Of a DNA stretch of 64,000 nucleotides, positions 25,030 to 35,406 are shown piece after piece; position 1 is the stretch's first letter, and each line of letters begins with the position of its first letter. Position numbers and translations under genes: made by a program. Under the pieces are notes generated by a model. The model had not been told where the DNA came from. It was given only the letters and a program-made list of their open reading frames with translations, and did not search any database. The stretch comes from Paucibacter sp. Y2R2-4 (lineage in GTDB: Bacteria > Pseudomonadota > Gammaproteobacteria > Burkholderiales > Burkholderiaceae_C). The stretch spans positions 290,147 through 354,146 of the forward strand of contig NZ_JAJIRO010000006.1 in assembly GCF_025717535.1 (NCBI RefSeq), written 5' to 3'.

Positions 25030-27194
25030 ACGCCTTCCTTCAAAAGATCAAGCTTGATTTGCTCAAATTCGGTGCCCGTGTCGGGCGTCTCACGGGTGCT
25101 GGACAAAGCCATGCGAACCCGAGTGGTTTCGATCTGACCCGGCGCGGGCTCTAACCAAATCCACAAGCGGCGCTCTTTCACATAGAGCATCGCAAACACG
25201 CCGATGATGAGCAGGATGGCGCCAAGATATACGAGTTTCTGCCCCGGTGCTCGTGCCACCTGAAAGACACTGGCCTGCACTTGCTTGAAGTCTTCCAATT
25301 GCAGCAAGACCGGGGCAGGGTAGAACATACTGTCGGAGAGCGCCAGCACCGACTGGGTCATGAAGGCCTGGGTGTTGGCGTCCGGCGTGGGCAGGCTCAG
25401 CTTGGCTTCTTCGCGGCACAGTTTGTAGAGTTCAAACAAGCTGCCATTGAGGATGCGCAAAAGCACCTCGGAGACGCGCTGGCGCTCGGCTTCGGGCACC
25501 TCGGTCTCAATGAATTGCGACAGCGCCGGCAGGCCGCCGGTGATATTGGCTGCCTTGTCATCGGGCTTGACACCCTCGGCACCCGAGAACAAAGCCAAGG
25601 CACGGCGTGCCGTGGCCTGCAGCTGCGGCGTCATCTGCGGCTTGTCATTCGGTGTGGCGGCCTCGGCGTAACGGCGTGCGGCGCGTTCGCGCAGGGCTTT
25701 GTCCATCAAGGCTTCGCGCAGGCGCAGCCAGCCGTCCATGCTCATCTGCTCGTCGGCCGGGATGCGCAGGTAGCGGAAGGCTTCGGCCGGCGTCTCGCGA
25801 ACCCCGGCGAGGAAGACCCGCTGGCCGTCCAACTCCATCGGCACCATGTAGTTGTTGTACTCGCGCGCTTGGCCGGCCGCGTCGCGCAGGCGGTAGCTGA
25901 AGGAGGGTCCGACGTTGTGCAGGGCTTTGTCGGTCTTGGTCTTGGCGCCGCTGCCCAGATGGCTTTGCAGCGAGTCCACCAGATCGACCTTGCGCACATC
26001 GGTGCTGCCCGGGCCGCTGGCATTGCCGCCGAGATTCTCAACGTTGATGACGCGCAGGCCCGCGAACTCGAGCGTGAGTTTTTGGCTCTCGTTCTTCAGC
26101 TCGGTGTTGCCGCCGACCTTGCCTTCGATCATGAAGGCCGGGCCGCCGCTCGCATCGGCGCGACCCAGCGGCCTCGCCTTGAGCTTGAGATCCGAGCCGC
26201 CGTCTTCGAAGCTGCTTTGGTACAGCGCAATGCCTTTGTAGATCAGCGGTTCGTTGACCTTGATCTTGGCTTCGGTGATGGCGCCGGTTTCATGGTCACG
26301 GATGCTGACATCGCTGGCGAAGAGCTTGGGCATGCCGGTGTCGTAATACTCGACGATGAACTTCTTCAGCTCCACGTCAAAGGGCAAGTCCTGCAGCACC
26401 ACGCCATTGGGCATGGACAAAATGGCAGTGGCAGCGCGGCCGCCCTCGGGCACCATCAGGTTGCCGCGGAAACTCGGGTTGTTGGGGCCGAGGCGGTGTT
26501 CGGCTTTGACTTCGCTGATGAAGCCCCCGCCTTGGTAAATGGTCTTGCCTTGTGCCCACATCAGGCCGCGCACCAGTAGATCGCCGTCCAGCAGGCCTCC
26601 CAAACAGATCAGCACGATGGAAGAGTGCGCCGCCAGATAGCCAATCTTGTTGGCCGAGCCGCGGCGCGCAGCCACCATCACACCTCGCTCGCGCGCCTGC
26701 ACCTTGGCCTTCCAGCCCTCGGCCGTCAAATAGCTGGCCACTTGAGCCAGTGCCGCTTCCGGCGCGACTGGCAAGTGCCCCAGAGCCTTGTGATGAAAAG
26801 CCTGCAGCGATTGCTCGCGCACATGCTCTTTGTAGTTCTTCAAGTCCTGAAAGATCTTGGGTGCATTGCGCGCAATGCACAGGCTGGTGGAGATGACCAA
26901 AAAGGCCAAGATCAGCAGGAACCACCAGGCGCCATAGACGGTGTAGAGATCAAACTTGCCGAAGACCTCGGCCCAGAAGGGGCCGAACTGGTTGACGTAG
27001 TTGTTCAGCGGCTCGCGCTGCTTGACCACGGTGCCGATGACCGAGGCGATGCAGATCACCGTCAGCAAGGCGATAGCAAAACGCATCGAAGCCAGCAAGT
27101 CGAGCAACTCACGCGCCCAGTCATTGCCGCGCTGAATGGGGGGCGGGGCGGGGCTAAGGTTGGGTTCGCTGAGGGGAGAGGTGTCGGTGGACAT
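25026..27194 (-). CDS. resB: ResB/Ccs1 cytochrome c biogenesis protein
   Basis: 722-residue System II component that binds apocytochrome and, with CcsA, delivers heme. Membrane segments lie near residues 35-60 (FAIALLTVICIASVIGTVV), 85-105 and 180-200, and a last one near 665 (LVYLGAILLIIGVFAMLYV). Between them is a large periplasmic domain of about 450 residues with the ResB strings FIVEYYDTGMPKLFASDV and LIYKGIALYQSSFEDGG. A strong bidirectional terminator lies between this gene and cytochrome c4, so either resB has its own promoter close by or depends on read-through. Confidence 0.94.
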   Translation of the reverse strand: MSTDTSPLSEPNLSPAPPPIQRGNDWARELLDLLASMRFAIALLTVICIASVIGTVVKQREPLNNYVNQFGPFWAEVFGKFDLYTVYGAWWFLLILAFLVISTSLCIARNAPKIFQDLKNYKEHVREQSLQAFHHKALGHLPVAPEAALAQVASYLTAEGWKAKVQARERGVMVAARRGSANKIGYLAAHSSIVLICLGGLLDGDLLVRGLMWAQGKTIYQGGGFISEVKAEHRLGPNNPSFRGNLMVPEGGRAATAILSMPNGVVLQDLPFDVELKKFIVEYYDTGMPKLFASDVSIRDHETGAITEAKIKVNEPLIYKGIALYQSSFEDGGSDLKLKARPLGRADASGGPAFMIEGKVGGNTELKNESQKLTLEFAGLRVINVENLGGNASGPGSTDVRKVDLVDSLQSHLGSGAKTKTDKALHNVGPSFSYRLRDAAGQAREYNNYMVPMELDGQRVFLAGVRETPAEAFRYLRIPADEQMSMDGWLRLREALMDKALRERAARRYAEAATPNDKPQMTPQLQATARRALALFSGAEGVKPDDKAANITGGLPALSQFIETEVPEAERQRVSEVLLRILNGSLFELYKLCREEAKLSLPTPDANTQAFMTQSVLALSDSMFYPAPVLLQLEDFKQVQASVFQVARAPGQKLVYLGAILLIIGVFAMLYVKERRLWIWLEPAPGQIETTRVRMALSSTRETPDTGTEFEQIKLDLLKEGV

Positions 27195-27219
27195 CGGGGA
27201 TCTGGAGCAGGGGCCAAGA

Positions 27220-27250
27220 AAAAAGGCCGGTGAGATTCACCGGCCTTTTT
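27220..27250. terminator. Bidirectional rho-independent terminator between cytochrome c4 and resB
   Basis: A perfect 14-bp inverted repeat (AAAAAGGCCGGTGA, loop GAT, TCACCGGCCTTTTT) with A and T tracts on both sides. It lies 51 bases after the cytochrome c4 stop and only 25 bases before the resB start. Confidence 0.93.
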
Positions 27251-27301
27251 GAGTTTTTTGCAGCCTGTGGGCGGCTCAGCAAGCGATGAGCCGAGCAGGG
27301 C

Positions 27302-27925
27302 TCAACGCAGGCCGGCGATGTAGTCGGACACGGCCTTGATCTCGCGATCGTTCATCTTGGCGGCCACGCCAGCCATCTGAATATTGTTGGCACGGGTGCC
27401 GGCGCGGAAGGCATTCAGCTGAGCTTCGGTGTAGTCGCTGTGCTGGCCAGCCAGGCGGGGGTACTGCGCGGGCAGACCGGCGCCGGAGGGGCTGTGGCAG
27501 CCTGCGCAAGCGGGGATCTGACGGTCAGCAATGCCACCGCGATAGATCTTTTCGCCCAAGGTGATCAGTTCCTTGTTCTTGGCAAAGCCGGCCTTGGCGG
27601 TCTTCGAAGCGTAGAAGGCGGCGACGTTCTTGATGTCCTCGTCGGACAGGGTCGAAGCCATGCCCTTCATGACCGCGTTATTGCGGGCGCCGGACTTGAA
27701 TTCGGTCAATTGCTTGGCCAAGTACTCGGTGTGCTGGCCTTGCAGGATGGGGTTGGCGGGGCTGCCGCGCGAGCCGTCTGCCGTGTGGCAGGCGGCGCAA
27801 ACCTGGGCCGAAATGGCTTGACCCTTGGCCAGGTCTGGCTTGGATGGGGCCTTGGCCTCATTGGCATTTGCAGCGGAAGCGGCAAGCAGCAGGCTCGACA
27901 ACAGGAAAGCAGCAGTCTTAGTCAT
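27302..27925 (-). CDS. Diheme cytochrome c4
   Basis: Periplasmic electron carrier, usually feeding terminal oxidases of cbb3 or similar type. 207 residues: a signal peptide (cleavage near AANA, residues 18-21), then two homologous cytochrome domains, each with one heme motif, CAACH at 43-47 and CAGCH at 140-144. Each domain has a distal Met (for instance MKGMAS near 86 and IQMAGVA near 180). Location upstream of the heme-ligation genes resB-ccsA is consistent with its need for System II maturation. Confidence 0.95.
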   Translation of the reverse strand: MTKTAAFLLSSLLLAASAANANEAKAPSKPDLAKGQAISAQVCAACHTADGSRGSPANPILQGQHTEYLAKQLTEFKSGARNNAVMKGMASTLSDEDIKNVAAFYASKTAKAGFAKNKELITLGEKIYRGGIADRQIPACAGCHSPSGAGLPAQYPRLAGQHSDYTEAQLNAFRAGTRANNIQMAGVAAKMNDREIKAVSDYIAGLR

Positions 27926-27993
27926 GAATTTATAGATTCGGTAAGCGCAACTTTAAGATTTTACAATGGCAATCCATTCAGCCAGAACACTTC

Positions 27994-28806
27994 ATGACCA
28001 ACACCTCTTCTGTGCCGCAGCATTCTGCGGAAATTGAGACATCGCCATCGGACAAGGTGGTGTTGGGATGGACCCACACGGCCCGTTTCTTGACAACGGC
28101 CAGCGAGTTGGTGCATCTGCCTGCGAGTGAGTTGCCCGAAATTGCTTTCGTGGGCCGCTCCAATGCCGGCAAGTCCACCGCGATCAACACCTTGGCTCAG
28201 CAAAAGCGCTTGGCTTTTGCCTCCAAAACACCCGGTCGGACGCAGCATATCAATTTGTTTGAGCTGGGTCCCAAAGATGCAGCAAATGCCTGGTTCGCCG
28301 ATTTGCCCGGTTATGGCTACGCCGCCGTGGCCAAGGCCGCCAAGCTGCGTTGGCAAAAAGTCATGGCCGACTATCTGGCCGTGCGCCGCAGCCTCTCGGG
28401 TGTGGTGCTGATGGTGGACTCGCGCCTGGGCTTGACCGATCTGGACAAGCAATTGCTGGAGTTCGTCGAGCCACGCGTGCGCTCGGGCGAAGTCAAGCTG
28501 CTGGTCTTGTTGACCAAGGCCGACAAGCTCAATCGCAAGGATGCCGATGCGGCTTTGTTTGGCACTCGCGCCTATATGAAGCAGCTGGAGACCGAGGCCT
28601 CGGACATCACCGTCACCCTGTTCTCGGCGCTGAAAAAACTGGGCGTGGCCAAGGTGGCGCAGACCCTGCACGGCTGGGTGCAGGCGGCGCGTGTGGTGAC
28701 TGAAGCCGAGTTCGCGGCCGCCGCCGCATCGTCTGCAGCAGCCGCTGCTGCAGGGGCCGGCGAAACGACCGAGTCGGGTGCTGCACCAACGCTGCCGTCG
28801 GCTTAA
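27994..28806 (+). CDS. engB: EngB/YihA ribosome biogenesis GTP-binding protein
   Basis: Essential TrmE-Era-type GTPase for 50S assembly. G1 is GRSNAGKS near residue 51, G2/G3 follow in SKTPGRTQHINLFEL and DLPGYGYA, and G4 is TKADKL near 171. The 270-residue length exceeds the usual 200 because of an N-terminal extension of about 40 residues and an Ala/Gly-rich low-complexity tail after about 235. It is divergent from cytochrome c4, with 68 bases between starts. This neighbouring pair (engB next to cytochrome c4) is common in proteobacteria. Confidence 0.96.
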   Translation: MTNTSSVPQHSAEIETSPSDKVVLGWTHTARFLTTASELVHLPASELPEIAFVGRSNAGKSTAINTLAQQKRLAFASKTPGRTQHINLFELGPKDAANAWFADLPGYGYAAVAKAAKLRWQKVMADYLAVRRSLSGVVLMVDSRLGLTDLDKQLLEFVEPRVRSGEVKLLVLLTKADKLNRKDADAALFGTRAYMKQLETEASDITVTLFSALKKLGVAKVAQTLHGWVQAARVVTEAEFAAAAASSAAAAAAGAGETTESGAAPTLPSA

Positions 28807-28837
28807 ATCAGCGTGAAGGACCGAAACCAGGGTTGGC

Positions 28838-30850
28838 TCAGCCCTGGCTCTCCAGGTCTTGCATCAAGGTGTCGACCGCGCGTTGCAGCAGGCTGGTTTC
28901 GTCCAGCGCGGTGATCAAGCCATTGGCCAAGAGCCGCTCCAAAGCGGCGTGCGTCAAGGAGTGGCGCTCGTCGGCGTCTTGACCGACGAACAAGTAGTAC
29001 TGCTGGTTTTCGCTGATCCAGGCGACTTGGGCTGTCAGCCATTGGCTCTGCACAAAGAGGTGGTACCAAGCGCCGATGTGCACCGCGTCCATCCAGTGTT
29101 TGATGGCCGCCAGCGCGGCGCGCTGATCGTCTTGGTCGAACTGCTGCACCGGCACGGTCGGCAGCTCGCCGCGATCCACTCGCGTATGTGCCCAGTGCTC
29201 GGGCAGCTGCGATTCGCGCTCGTTCAGCAGGCGTTGCAGCAACTCCTCTTGGCTCAGTTCGCGACGCTCCTTGGCGTCCGCCAAGGCTTGCGGCACGGTG
29301 TCGCCTTCGTCCAGCGCGCTCAAACCGCGCAAGAGTCGGCCATGCTGCAGCATCAGCTCATGCAAGACCGGTTCACGCTTTTCTTCGGGCAGTGCAATTG
29401 CATCGCAGCCGGAGCGCAGCGCTTCGATCAAGCCGGGTAGGCGGTGGCGCAAGGCGTGGCGTGCCGCTTCGTCCTTGGGGGTTTGCAAACTTTCCAACAG
29501 CTCATCCACCCATTCGATGCGCAACATGGCAGCCGCGGACTCGCGGCCATGCAAGATCATGGCCTGCACGATCACCTCGACCCAGGCCGTCTGCAAGAAA
29601 TGGCGCAATTTTCGGCCCAAAGGTGCATCGGCCGTCTGGGCGCGAATTTGCTCGCGCAGTAGATCTAGCCATTGCTTGCGCATTTGCTCGCGCTCCAGCG
29701 AGGCCAAGGCGGCGGCGCTGCGTTCGCTGCGCTGCTGGGCTTGCTTGTTGAGCATGGCGTCCACGCGGGCCAGCGACTGTTCGAACAGATAGGCCGTGGG
29801 CAAGGGCGCGTCGACCAGGGCCTGCACCTCGGCATCCATGCTGCGCAAAAAGCTCTGGAACTGTTCGTCATCGGCGCGCTCAAAGGCCATGCCATGCGCG
29901 GCCACGCGGTTCAGCAAGGCCCAGGTCGGGTGATCCTGGCGGTGCAAGAGGCTGGAATCGCTTCTCGATAAGCGCACCACCGCGACTTGCAGTCGCGCCA
30001 GCAAGGCCTTCAGCGGCGCCAGCAAGCGCGGGTCGGCCAGGATCTGGTCGTACAAGCGGCTCAACATATCCGGGCCGGCCTTGGGGCTGAAGACCTGTGC
30101 CTGAGCTGTCGTACGGGCGCTGATATTCGCCGGGCGGGTGTTGTGCTCGTGCACACGGCGCGCCAGGCCGTCCAAGGTGGCGGGTTCGCTTTGGCGATTG
30201 GCCAGCGCAAAGCGGTGGGCGGCGTCAGCATCTTGGTCGCGGGCCGCGTGGCTGGCCACCAACTGGCTCAGTTCGGCGGCGCGCAGCCGGGCGCAGAGTT
30301 GTGAATAAATGCGGTGTAGGCCTTGTGCCATGGGCGTGGCGGCCACTTGCATCAGCTCATAACGACGCTGCGGGTCCATCTCCACACTGGACAAAGCTAC
30401 CAGCAAGGCCTGCGCAAACAGCGCCGGGCGCAGCGGGTTCTCGTTCTTGCGCGCACGCGCGGTGCCGCGCAAAGCGGCGAAAAAATTGCCCAGCTGATGC
30501 AACTCGGGGCGCGATTGGTCTTCCACGACCTGGATCACATGGGCCACCGCCACATCCTGCAGGGCCTGGCGCTCATCCACCAGGCACAGGGCATCGAGGC
30601 CACCACCGGCACGTTTTTGCTGTTGCAAAGGGTCTTGGCCCTGGCTGGCGCTTTGCAGCAAGGGCAAGAGGGCCGCTTCAAAGTCGTGGGTGAAGCGGGC
30701 GCGCATGCGCCGCCAGCCCTCGAGCAAAGGGAAGTACTGGGTGCGCGAGTCCAGCGCTGCTTGGGTGGCATTGAGCAGATGGCGGGCCAAGGCCGGCGCT
30801 TCGCTCATGGCTTCTTCTAACAGGGAGATCAGGGTGGGGGGCGTGGACAT
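28838..30850 (-). CDS. DUF1631 family protein
   Basis: 670-residue cytoplasmic protein rich in Leu, Ala and Gln, predicted largely helical. It matches the DUF1631 family common in beta- and gammaproteobacteria, with a conserved C-terminal region near 590 (MDAVHIGAWYHLFVQSQWLT followed by AQVAWISENQQYYLFVGQD). No catalytic residues or signal peptide are visible. Some relatives have been labelled thymidine phosphorylase in databases without support here. The preceding groEL terminator suggests an independent transcript. Function unknown. Confidence 0.85.
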   Translation of the reverse strand: MSTPPTLISLLEEAMSEAPALARHLLNATQAALDSRTQYFPLLEGWRRMRARFTHDFEAALLPLLQSASQGQDPLQQQKRAGGGLDALCLVDERQALQDVAVAHVIQVVEDQSRPELHQLGNFFAALRGTARARKNENPLRPALFAQALLVALSSVEMDPQRRYELMQVAATPMAQGLHRIYSQLCARLRAAELSQLVASHAARDQDADAAHRFALANRQSEPATLDGLARRVHEHNTRPANISARTTAQAQVFSPKAGPDMLSRLYDQILADPRLLAPLKALLARLQVAVVRLSRSDSSLLHRQDHPTWALLNRVAAHGMAFERADDEQFQSFLRSMDAEVQALVDAPLPTAYLFEQSLARVDAMLNKQAQQRSERSAAALASLEREQMRKQWLDLLREQIRAQTADAPLGRKLRHFLQTAWVEVIVQAMILHGRESAAAMLRIEWVDELLESLQTPKDEAARHALRHRLPGLIEALRSGCDAIALPEEKREPVLHELMLQHGRLLRGLSALDEGDTVPQALADAKERRELSQEELLQRLLNERESQLPEHWAHTRVDRGELPTVPVQQFDQDDQRAALAAIKHWMDAVHIGAWYHLFVQSQWLTAQVAWISENQQYYLFVGQDADERHSLTHAALERLLANGLITALDETSLLQRAVDTLMQDLESQG

Positions 30851-30935
30851 GGAAGGGGCTAGGCCGGGGAGGGCTCAATTATCAGTCGGCAAGGGCTGCG
30901 CCGGGCCATCGCGCATCTTGCAGTCTCGAGGGACG

Positions 30936-30964
30936 AAAAAAAAGGGACCGCGTGAACGGTCCCC
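30936..30964 (-). terminator. Rho-independent terminator of the groESL transcript
   Basis: On the minus strand GGGACCG, a 6-base loop and CGGTCCC are followed by eight T. It lies about 95 bases downstream of the groEL stop. A second small hairpin (GTGAGA/TCTCAC, 30971-30986) precedes it. Confidence 0.9.
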
Positions 30965-31014
30965 TTCTTTGTGAGAAAAATCTCACCGATCGGCATCTCA
31001 AGAGCCGAGCGACG

Positions 31015-31052
31015 GGGGCCGGGTCTTGCCTTTGCAGGCAAGTCCTGACCCC
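31015..31052. repeat. REP-like palindrome downstream of groEL
   Basis: Arms GGGGCCGGGTCTTGCC (31015-31030) and GGCAAGTCCTGACCCC (31037-31052) pair at 13 of 16 positions around a TTTGCA loop. The right arm is the same 16-mer family as the repeat before the RAYT gene at 11342-11400. It lies seven bases after the groEL stop, where a hairpin could protect the mRNA end. Confidence 0.65.
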
Positions 31053-31059
31053 GCAGGCA

Positions 31060-32757
<1,698 letters not shown>

Positions 32758-32815
32758 TCAATGGTTGAGAAGAAAAGCGTAGCGAGCGGCTGTCGGGCTA
32801 GGCGGACGAAGCGCA

Positions 32816-32850
32816 GGAACCGGAACGTGCTTGCTGCACGTGAGGATTCC
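32816..32850 (-). other. Hairpin in the long groES-groEL spacer
   Basis: ACGTGC-TTGCT-GCACGT (32825-32841) is a perfect 6-bp stem, with GGAA/TTCC outer arms. The spacer between groES and groEL is 181 bases, larger than the few tens of bases that are usual. The hairpin may mark an RNA processing or stability element. Confidence 0.45.
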
Positions 32851-32890
32851 GAGCATTCGGCCAACGACGCACGGCGGCCGCGCAGTAGCT

Positions 32891-33181
32891 TTACTTCTCA
32901 ACAACGGCGAAGAGGTCTTCTTCGCGCATCACGAGCAGTTCATTGCCATCAACCTTAACGGTCTGGCCCGAGTACTTGCCGAACAAAACGCGGTCACCGA
33001 CCTTGACGTTCAGGGCGATCAGGTCGCCACGGTCGTTGCGCTTGCCGTTACCGACGGCCAGCACTTCACCTTGGTCCGGCTTTTCAGCGGCGGCGTCAGG
33101 GATGAAGATGCCCGAGGCAGTCTTGGTTTCTTGTTCGAGGCGCTTAACGATCACGCGATCGTGCAGAGGACGCAGATTCAT
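32891..33181 (-). CDS. groS: Co-chaperonin GroES (10 kDa)
   Basis: Heptameric lid of GroEL. 96 residues starting [20 protein letters not shown] at ATG 33181, with AGGAG 6 bases upstream. The mobile loop [20 protein letters not shown] and the C-terminal [18 protein letters not shown] are standard. Its leader of about 120 bases contains the CIRCE operator and a short GC hairpin (ACCCGGC-AC-GCCGGGT, 33272-33287). Confidence 0.98.
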   Translation of the reverse strand: MNLRPLHDRVIVKRLEQETKTASGIFIPDAAAEKPDQGEVLAVGNGKRNDRGDLIALNVKVGDRVLFGKYSGQTVKVDGNELLVMREEDLFAVVEK

Positions 33182-33298
33182 CACATCTCCTAGAGAGTTT
33201 CGGGACTTCGTTGAACTGGGCACCAGCAGGATCTGCCAGCCACCCGGCCTGGGAATTTCGAGACTTGGGACACCCGGCACGCCGGGTCTCTTACGTCG

Positions 33299-33325
33299 TT
33301 AGCACTCACAGGGAGCGAGTGCTAG
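33299..33325. promoter_or_regulatory. CIRCE operator (HrcA binding site) of groESL
   Basis: TTAGCACTC-N9-GAGTGCTAG matches the CIRCE consensus TTAGCACTC-N9-GAGTGCTAA at 17 of 18 arm positions. It lies just downstream of the -10 box, where bound HrcA would block transcription at normal temperature. Confidence 0.96.
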
Positions 33326-33332
33326 CAGTCGA

Positions 33333-33361
33333 ATTATATGGGCGGGTGTGACGCTTTCAAG
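33333..33361 (-). promoter_or_regulatory. groESL promoter with overlapping sigma70 and sigma32-like boxes
   Basis: On the minus strand TTGAAA and TATAAT are 16 bases apart (sigma70 type). The same bases also read CTTGAAA, 11-12 bases, then GCCCATATA, close to the heat-shock sigma32 consensus. The predicted start point falls at the edge of the CIRCE element. Confidence 0.8.
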
Positions 33362-33423
33362 TCCCTGGTCTCTTCAGTTGGGCGCTTTTGTCGTTCTTGT
33401 TTGCCAAACTGGGGCAGGGGGCA

Positions 33424-33903
33424 TTAGCCCCGGCGCGCCGCCTCAATGGCTGCGATATCAATCTTGCCCATCTCCATCATGGCCTCGAAGGCGCGCTTGG
33501 CGGCGGCTCGGTCGGGGTCAGACAGCGCCTCGATCAGCGCGCGTGGCGTGATTTGCCAGGACACGCCCCATGGGTCTTTGCACCAACCGCAGGCACTGGC
33601 CTGGCCGCCGTTGTCGATGATGGCGTGCCACAGGCGATCGGTTTCGGCTTGGTCCTCGGTGGAGACCTGGAAGGAAAAAGCCTCGCTTTGCGCAAACATA
33701 GGTCCGCCGTTCAAGCCCAGGCAGGGGACGCCCAGCACGGTGAACTCGACGGTCAAGATGTCGTCCTCCTTGCCCGAGGGGTAGTCGCCGGGCGCTTGGT
33801 GGATGCCAGTCACCGCGCTGTCGGGGAAGGTGGCGGCATAGAAACGCGCGGCGTCCAAGGCGCCGCCGTTGTACCAAAGGCAGATGGTGTTTTTTGCAGC
33901 CAT
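33424..33903 (-). CDS. VOC-superfamily (PhnB-like) protein
   Basis: 159 residues from ATG 33903, with GGAAAG upstream. One glyoxalase/bleomycin-resistance fold of the PhnB/3-demethylubiquinone-like type: LWYNGGALDAARFYAATFPD, TVLGVPCLGLNGGPMFAQSE and CGWCKDPWGVSWQITPRALI. Metal-ligand positions are not all conserved in this subgroup. Enzymatic activity is unknown. It lies between the groESL promoter and the sugar-binding protein gene, transcribed on the minus strand. Confidence 0.88.
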   Translation of the reverse strand: MAAKNTICLWYNGGALDAARFYAATFPDSAVTGIHQAPGDYPSGKEDDILTVEFTVLGVPCLGLNGGPMFAQSEAFSFQVSTEDQAETDRLWHAIIDNGGQASACGWCKDPWGVSWQITPRALIEALSDPDRAAAKRAFEAMMEMGKIDIAAIEAARRG

Positions 33904-33991
33904 GGCAGTCTTTCCGACCAGAGTTAAGCGATTGTTGGGGCAATGCGCTCTTACTGTACAAGGCCTCGCATCGAGCGCGCCTTTCGGGTTT

Positions 33992-35329
33992 TCACCGCGA
34001 TTTGGCGGCGGCCACGATGCGCTTGATGGCCTCAGCGCTGCTCATCTTGTCGCTGTTCCAGAACTGGCTGACTGCGTCCTTCAGCGCCCATTCAATCGGC
34101 GAAGTGACGGCCATGCCATTGGCCACCGAGGGCAGCAGGGAGGCTGACTTGGCCGCTGCGGTGAATTCTTGGGCCGAGGCTTTGGCGCAGTCGTCGAACT
34201 TGTCCATCTTCATGCCCATGCGCACCGGGATGCTGCCCTTGTTCAGATTGAAGACTTCCTGAAACTCGGGCGACATGACGGCGCTGGCCAGGTCTTTTTG
34301 GGCGGCAGTGTTGGCGGCGGTCTTCAGCTTGAACATCGCAAAGGAGTCGATCACAAAGATGAACGCCTTGCTGGTGCTGGGCGCCGGCGCGCAGATGAAA
34401 CCCTTGCCCGGCAGGCTGCCGGCGGCCAGGAACTCGCCCTTGGCCCAGTCGCCCATCAACTGCATGCCGGCCTCGCCGCGGATCACCATGGCGGTGGCCA
34501 AGTTCCAGTCGCGGCCCGGCGCGTTCTTGTCGGTATAAGGCTTGATGCGCTTGTAGGTGCTCAAGACCTTTTCCATCGTCGGACCACTCAGCGCCTCAAG
34601 ATCCCGCTGCACCAAGGCCTGCTGATAAAACTCCGGCCCGCCGACCCCTAAGGCCACGGTTTCAAACAGGGTCAGGTCTTGCCAGCTCTGGCCGCCGTGG
34701 GCCAGGGCGATGACGCCGGCTTTCTTGAGGGTTTCAGCCGCAGCAAAGAACTCGTCCCAATTGCTGGGTACCTTGGCGCCGGTGCGGGCAAAAACCACGG
34801 GGTTCACCCATAACCAATTGACCCGGTGCACATTCACGGGTACAGCGATGTAGTCGCCGCGGTACTTCATTTGCTCGCTGACCACCTTGGGCAGCAACTC
34901 GTCCCAGCGCTCGGCCTTGGCAACATCATTGATGCTGGCGAGCACCCCCTCATTGGCCCAGGCTTGCAGCGAAGGGCCTTTGATCTGCGCGGCCGCCGGT
35001 GCATTGCCCGACACTACCCGCGACTTCAGTACGGTGATGGCCGAATCGCCGCCGCTGCCGGCCACCGCAAAGTCTTTCCAGCTGTGGCCCTTGGCCTGCA
35101 TGCTGGCCTTCAGGGCTTGGGCGGCGCGGGCTTCGCCGCCGCTGGTCCACCAGTGCAAAACCTCGATCTCGCCGGCCAGCCCAGGGCCAGCGCCGAACTG
35201 CAAACAAGCCCAGGCCAGCAGCAAAGCGGCAGACTTGTGTGGGCTGGCTTTCAAGGGCCGTCCGATAGGCGCGCGTGAGCCTTGACGATCACAGGCGTGC
35301 TGGCGCTCCAAGGCTTGGGTGGGCTTCAT
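33992..35329 (-). CDS. Glucose-type ABC substrate-binding protein (GtsA-like), without adjacent permease
   Basis: 445-residue periplasmic sugar receptor of family 1. Strings such as EIEVLHWWTSGGEARAAQAL, GNAPAAAQIKGPSLQAWANE, VPVNVHRVNWLWVNP and LMGDWAKGEFLAAG resemble the Pseudomonas glucose-binding protein GtsA. A long n-region of about 30 residues precedes the signal segment. It is a paralogue of the binding protein at 44730-46010 (shared LHWWTSGGE and GDWAKGEF blocks). Its own membrane partners are missing; it may share the ABC permease at 46-49 kb. Two ATTAAC repeats lie 58 bases upstream, matching those at the adjacent two-component genes. Confidence 0.9.
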   Translation of the reverse strand: MKPTQALERQHACDRQGSRAPIGRPLKASPHKSAALLLAWACLQFGAGPGLAGEIEVLHWWTSGGEARAAQALKASMQAKGHSWKDFAVAGSGGDSAITVLKSRVVSGNAPAAAQIKGPSLQAWANEGVLASINDVAKAERWDELLPKVVSEQMKYRGDYIAVPVNVHRVNWLWVNPVVFARTGAKVPSNWDEFFAAAETLKKAGVIALAHGGQSWQDLTLFETVALGVGGPEFYQQALVQRDLEALSGPTMEKVLSTYKRIKPYTDKNAPGRDWNLATAMVIRGEAGMQLMGDWAKGEFLAAGSLPGKGFICAPAPSTSKAFIFVIDSFAMFKLKTAANTAAQKDLASAVMSPEFQEVFNLNKGSIPVRMGMKMDKFDDCAKASAQEFTAAAKSASLLPSVANGMAVTSPIEWALKDAVSQFWNSDKMSSAEAIKRIVAAAKSR

Positions 35330-35386
35330 TGATGCATGAGTTCCTAGCGTGAGCCCGACGCTTGCGGCGCAGGGGAACTTTGAATT

Positions 35387-35403
35387 ATTAACAAAAAATT
35401 AAC
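35387..35403. promoter_or_regulatory. ATTAAC-N5-ATTAAC direct repeat upstream of the sugar-binding protein gene
   Basis: Two identical hexamers 11 bases apart, one helical turn, a layout typical of OmpR-family response regulator boxes. The same pair occurs at 37685-37701 in front of the response regulator and TonB receptor genes. Confidence 0.6.
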
Positions 35404-35406
35404 GAA

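Noticed and set aside
34668..34683. Match to the REP-like arm inside the GtsA-like gene (also near 55925 in GH20)
   Set aside because: Both are in coding sequence, where the bases spell the common codon run for Gln-Asp-Leu-Thr; chance or coding constraint explains them.
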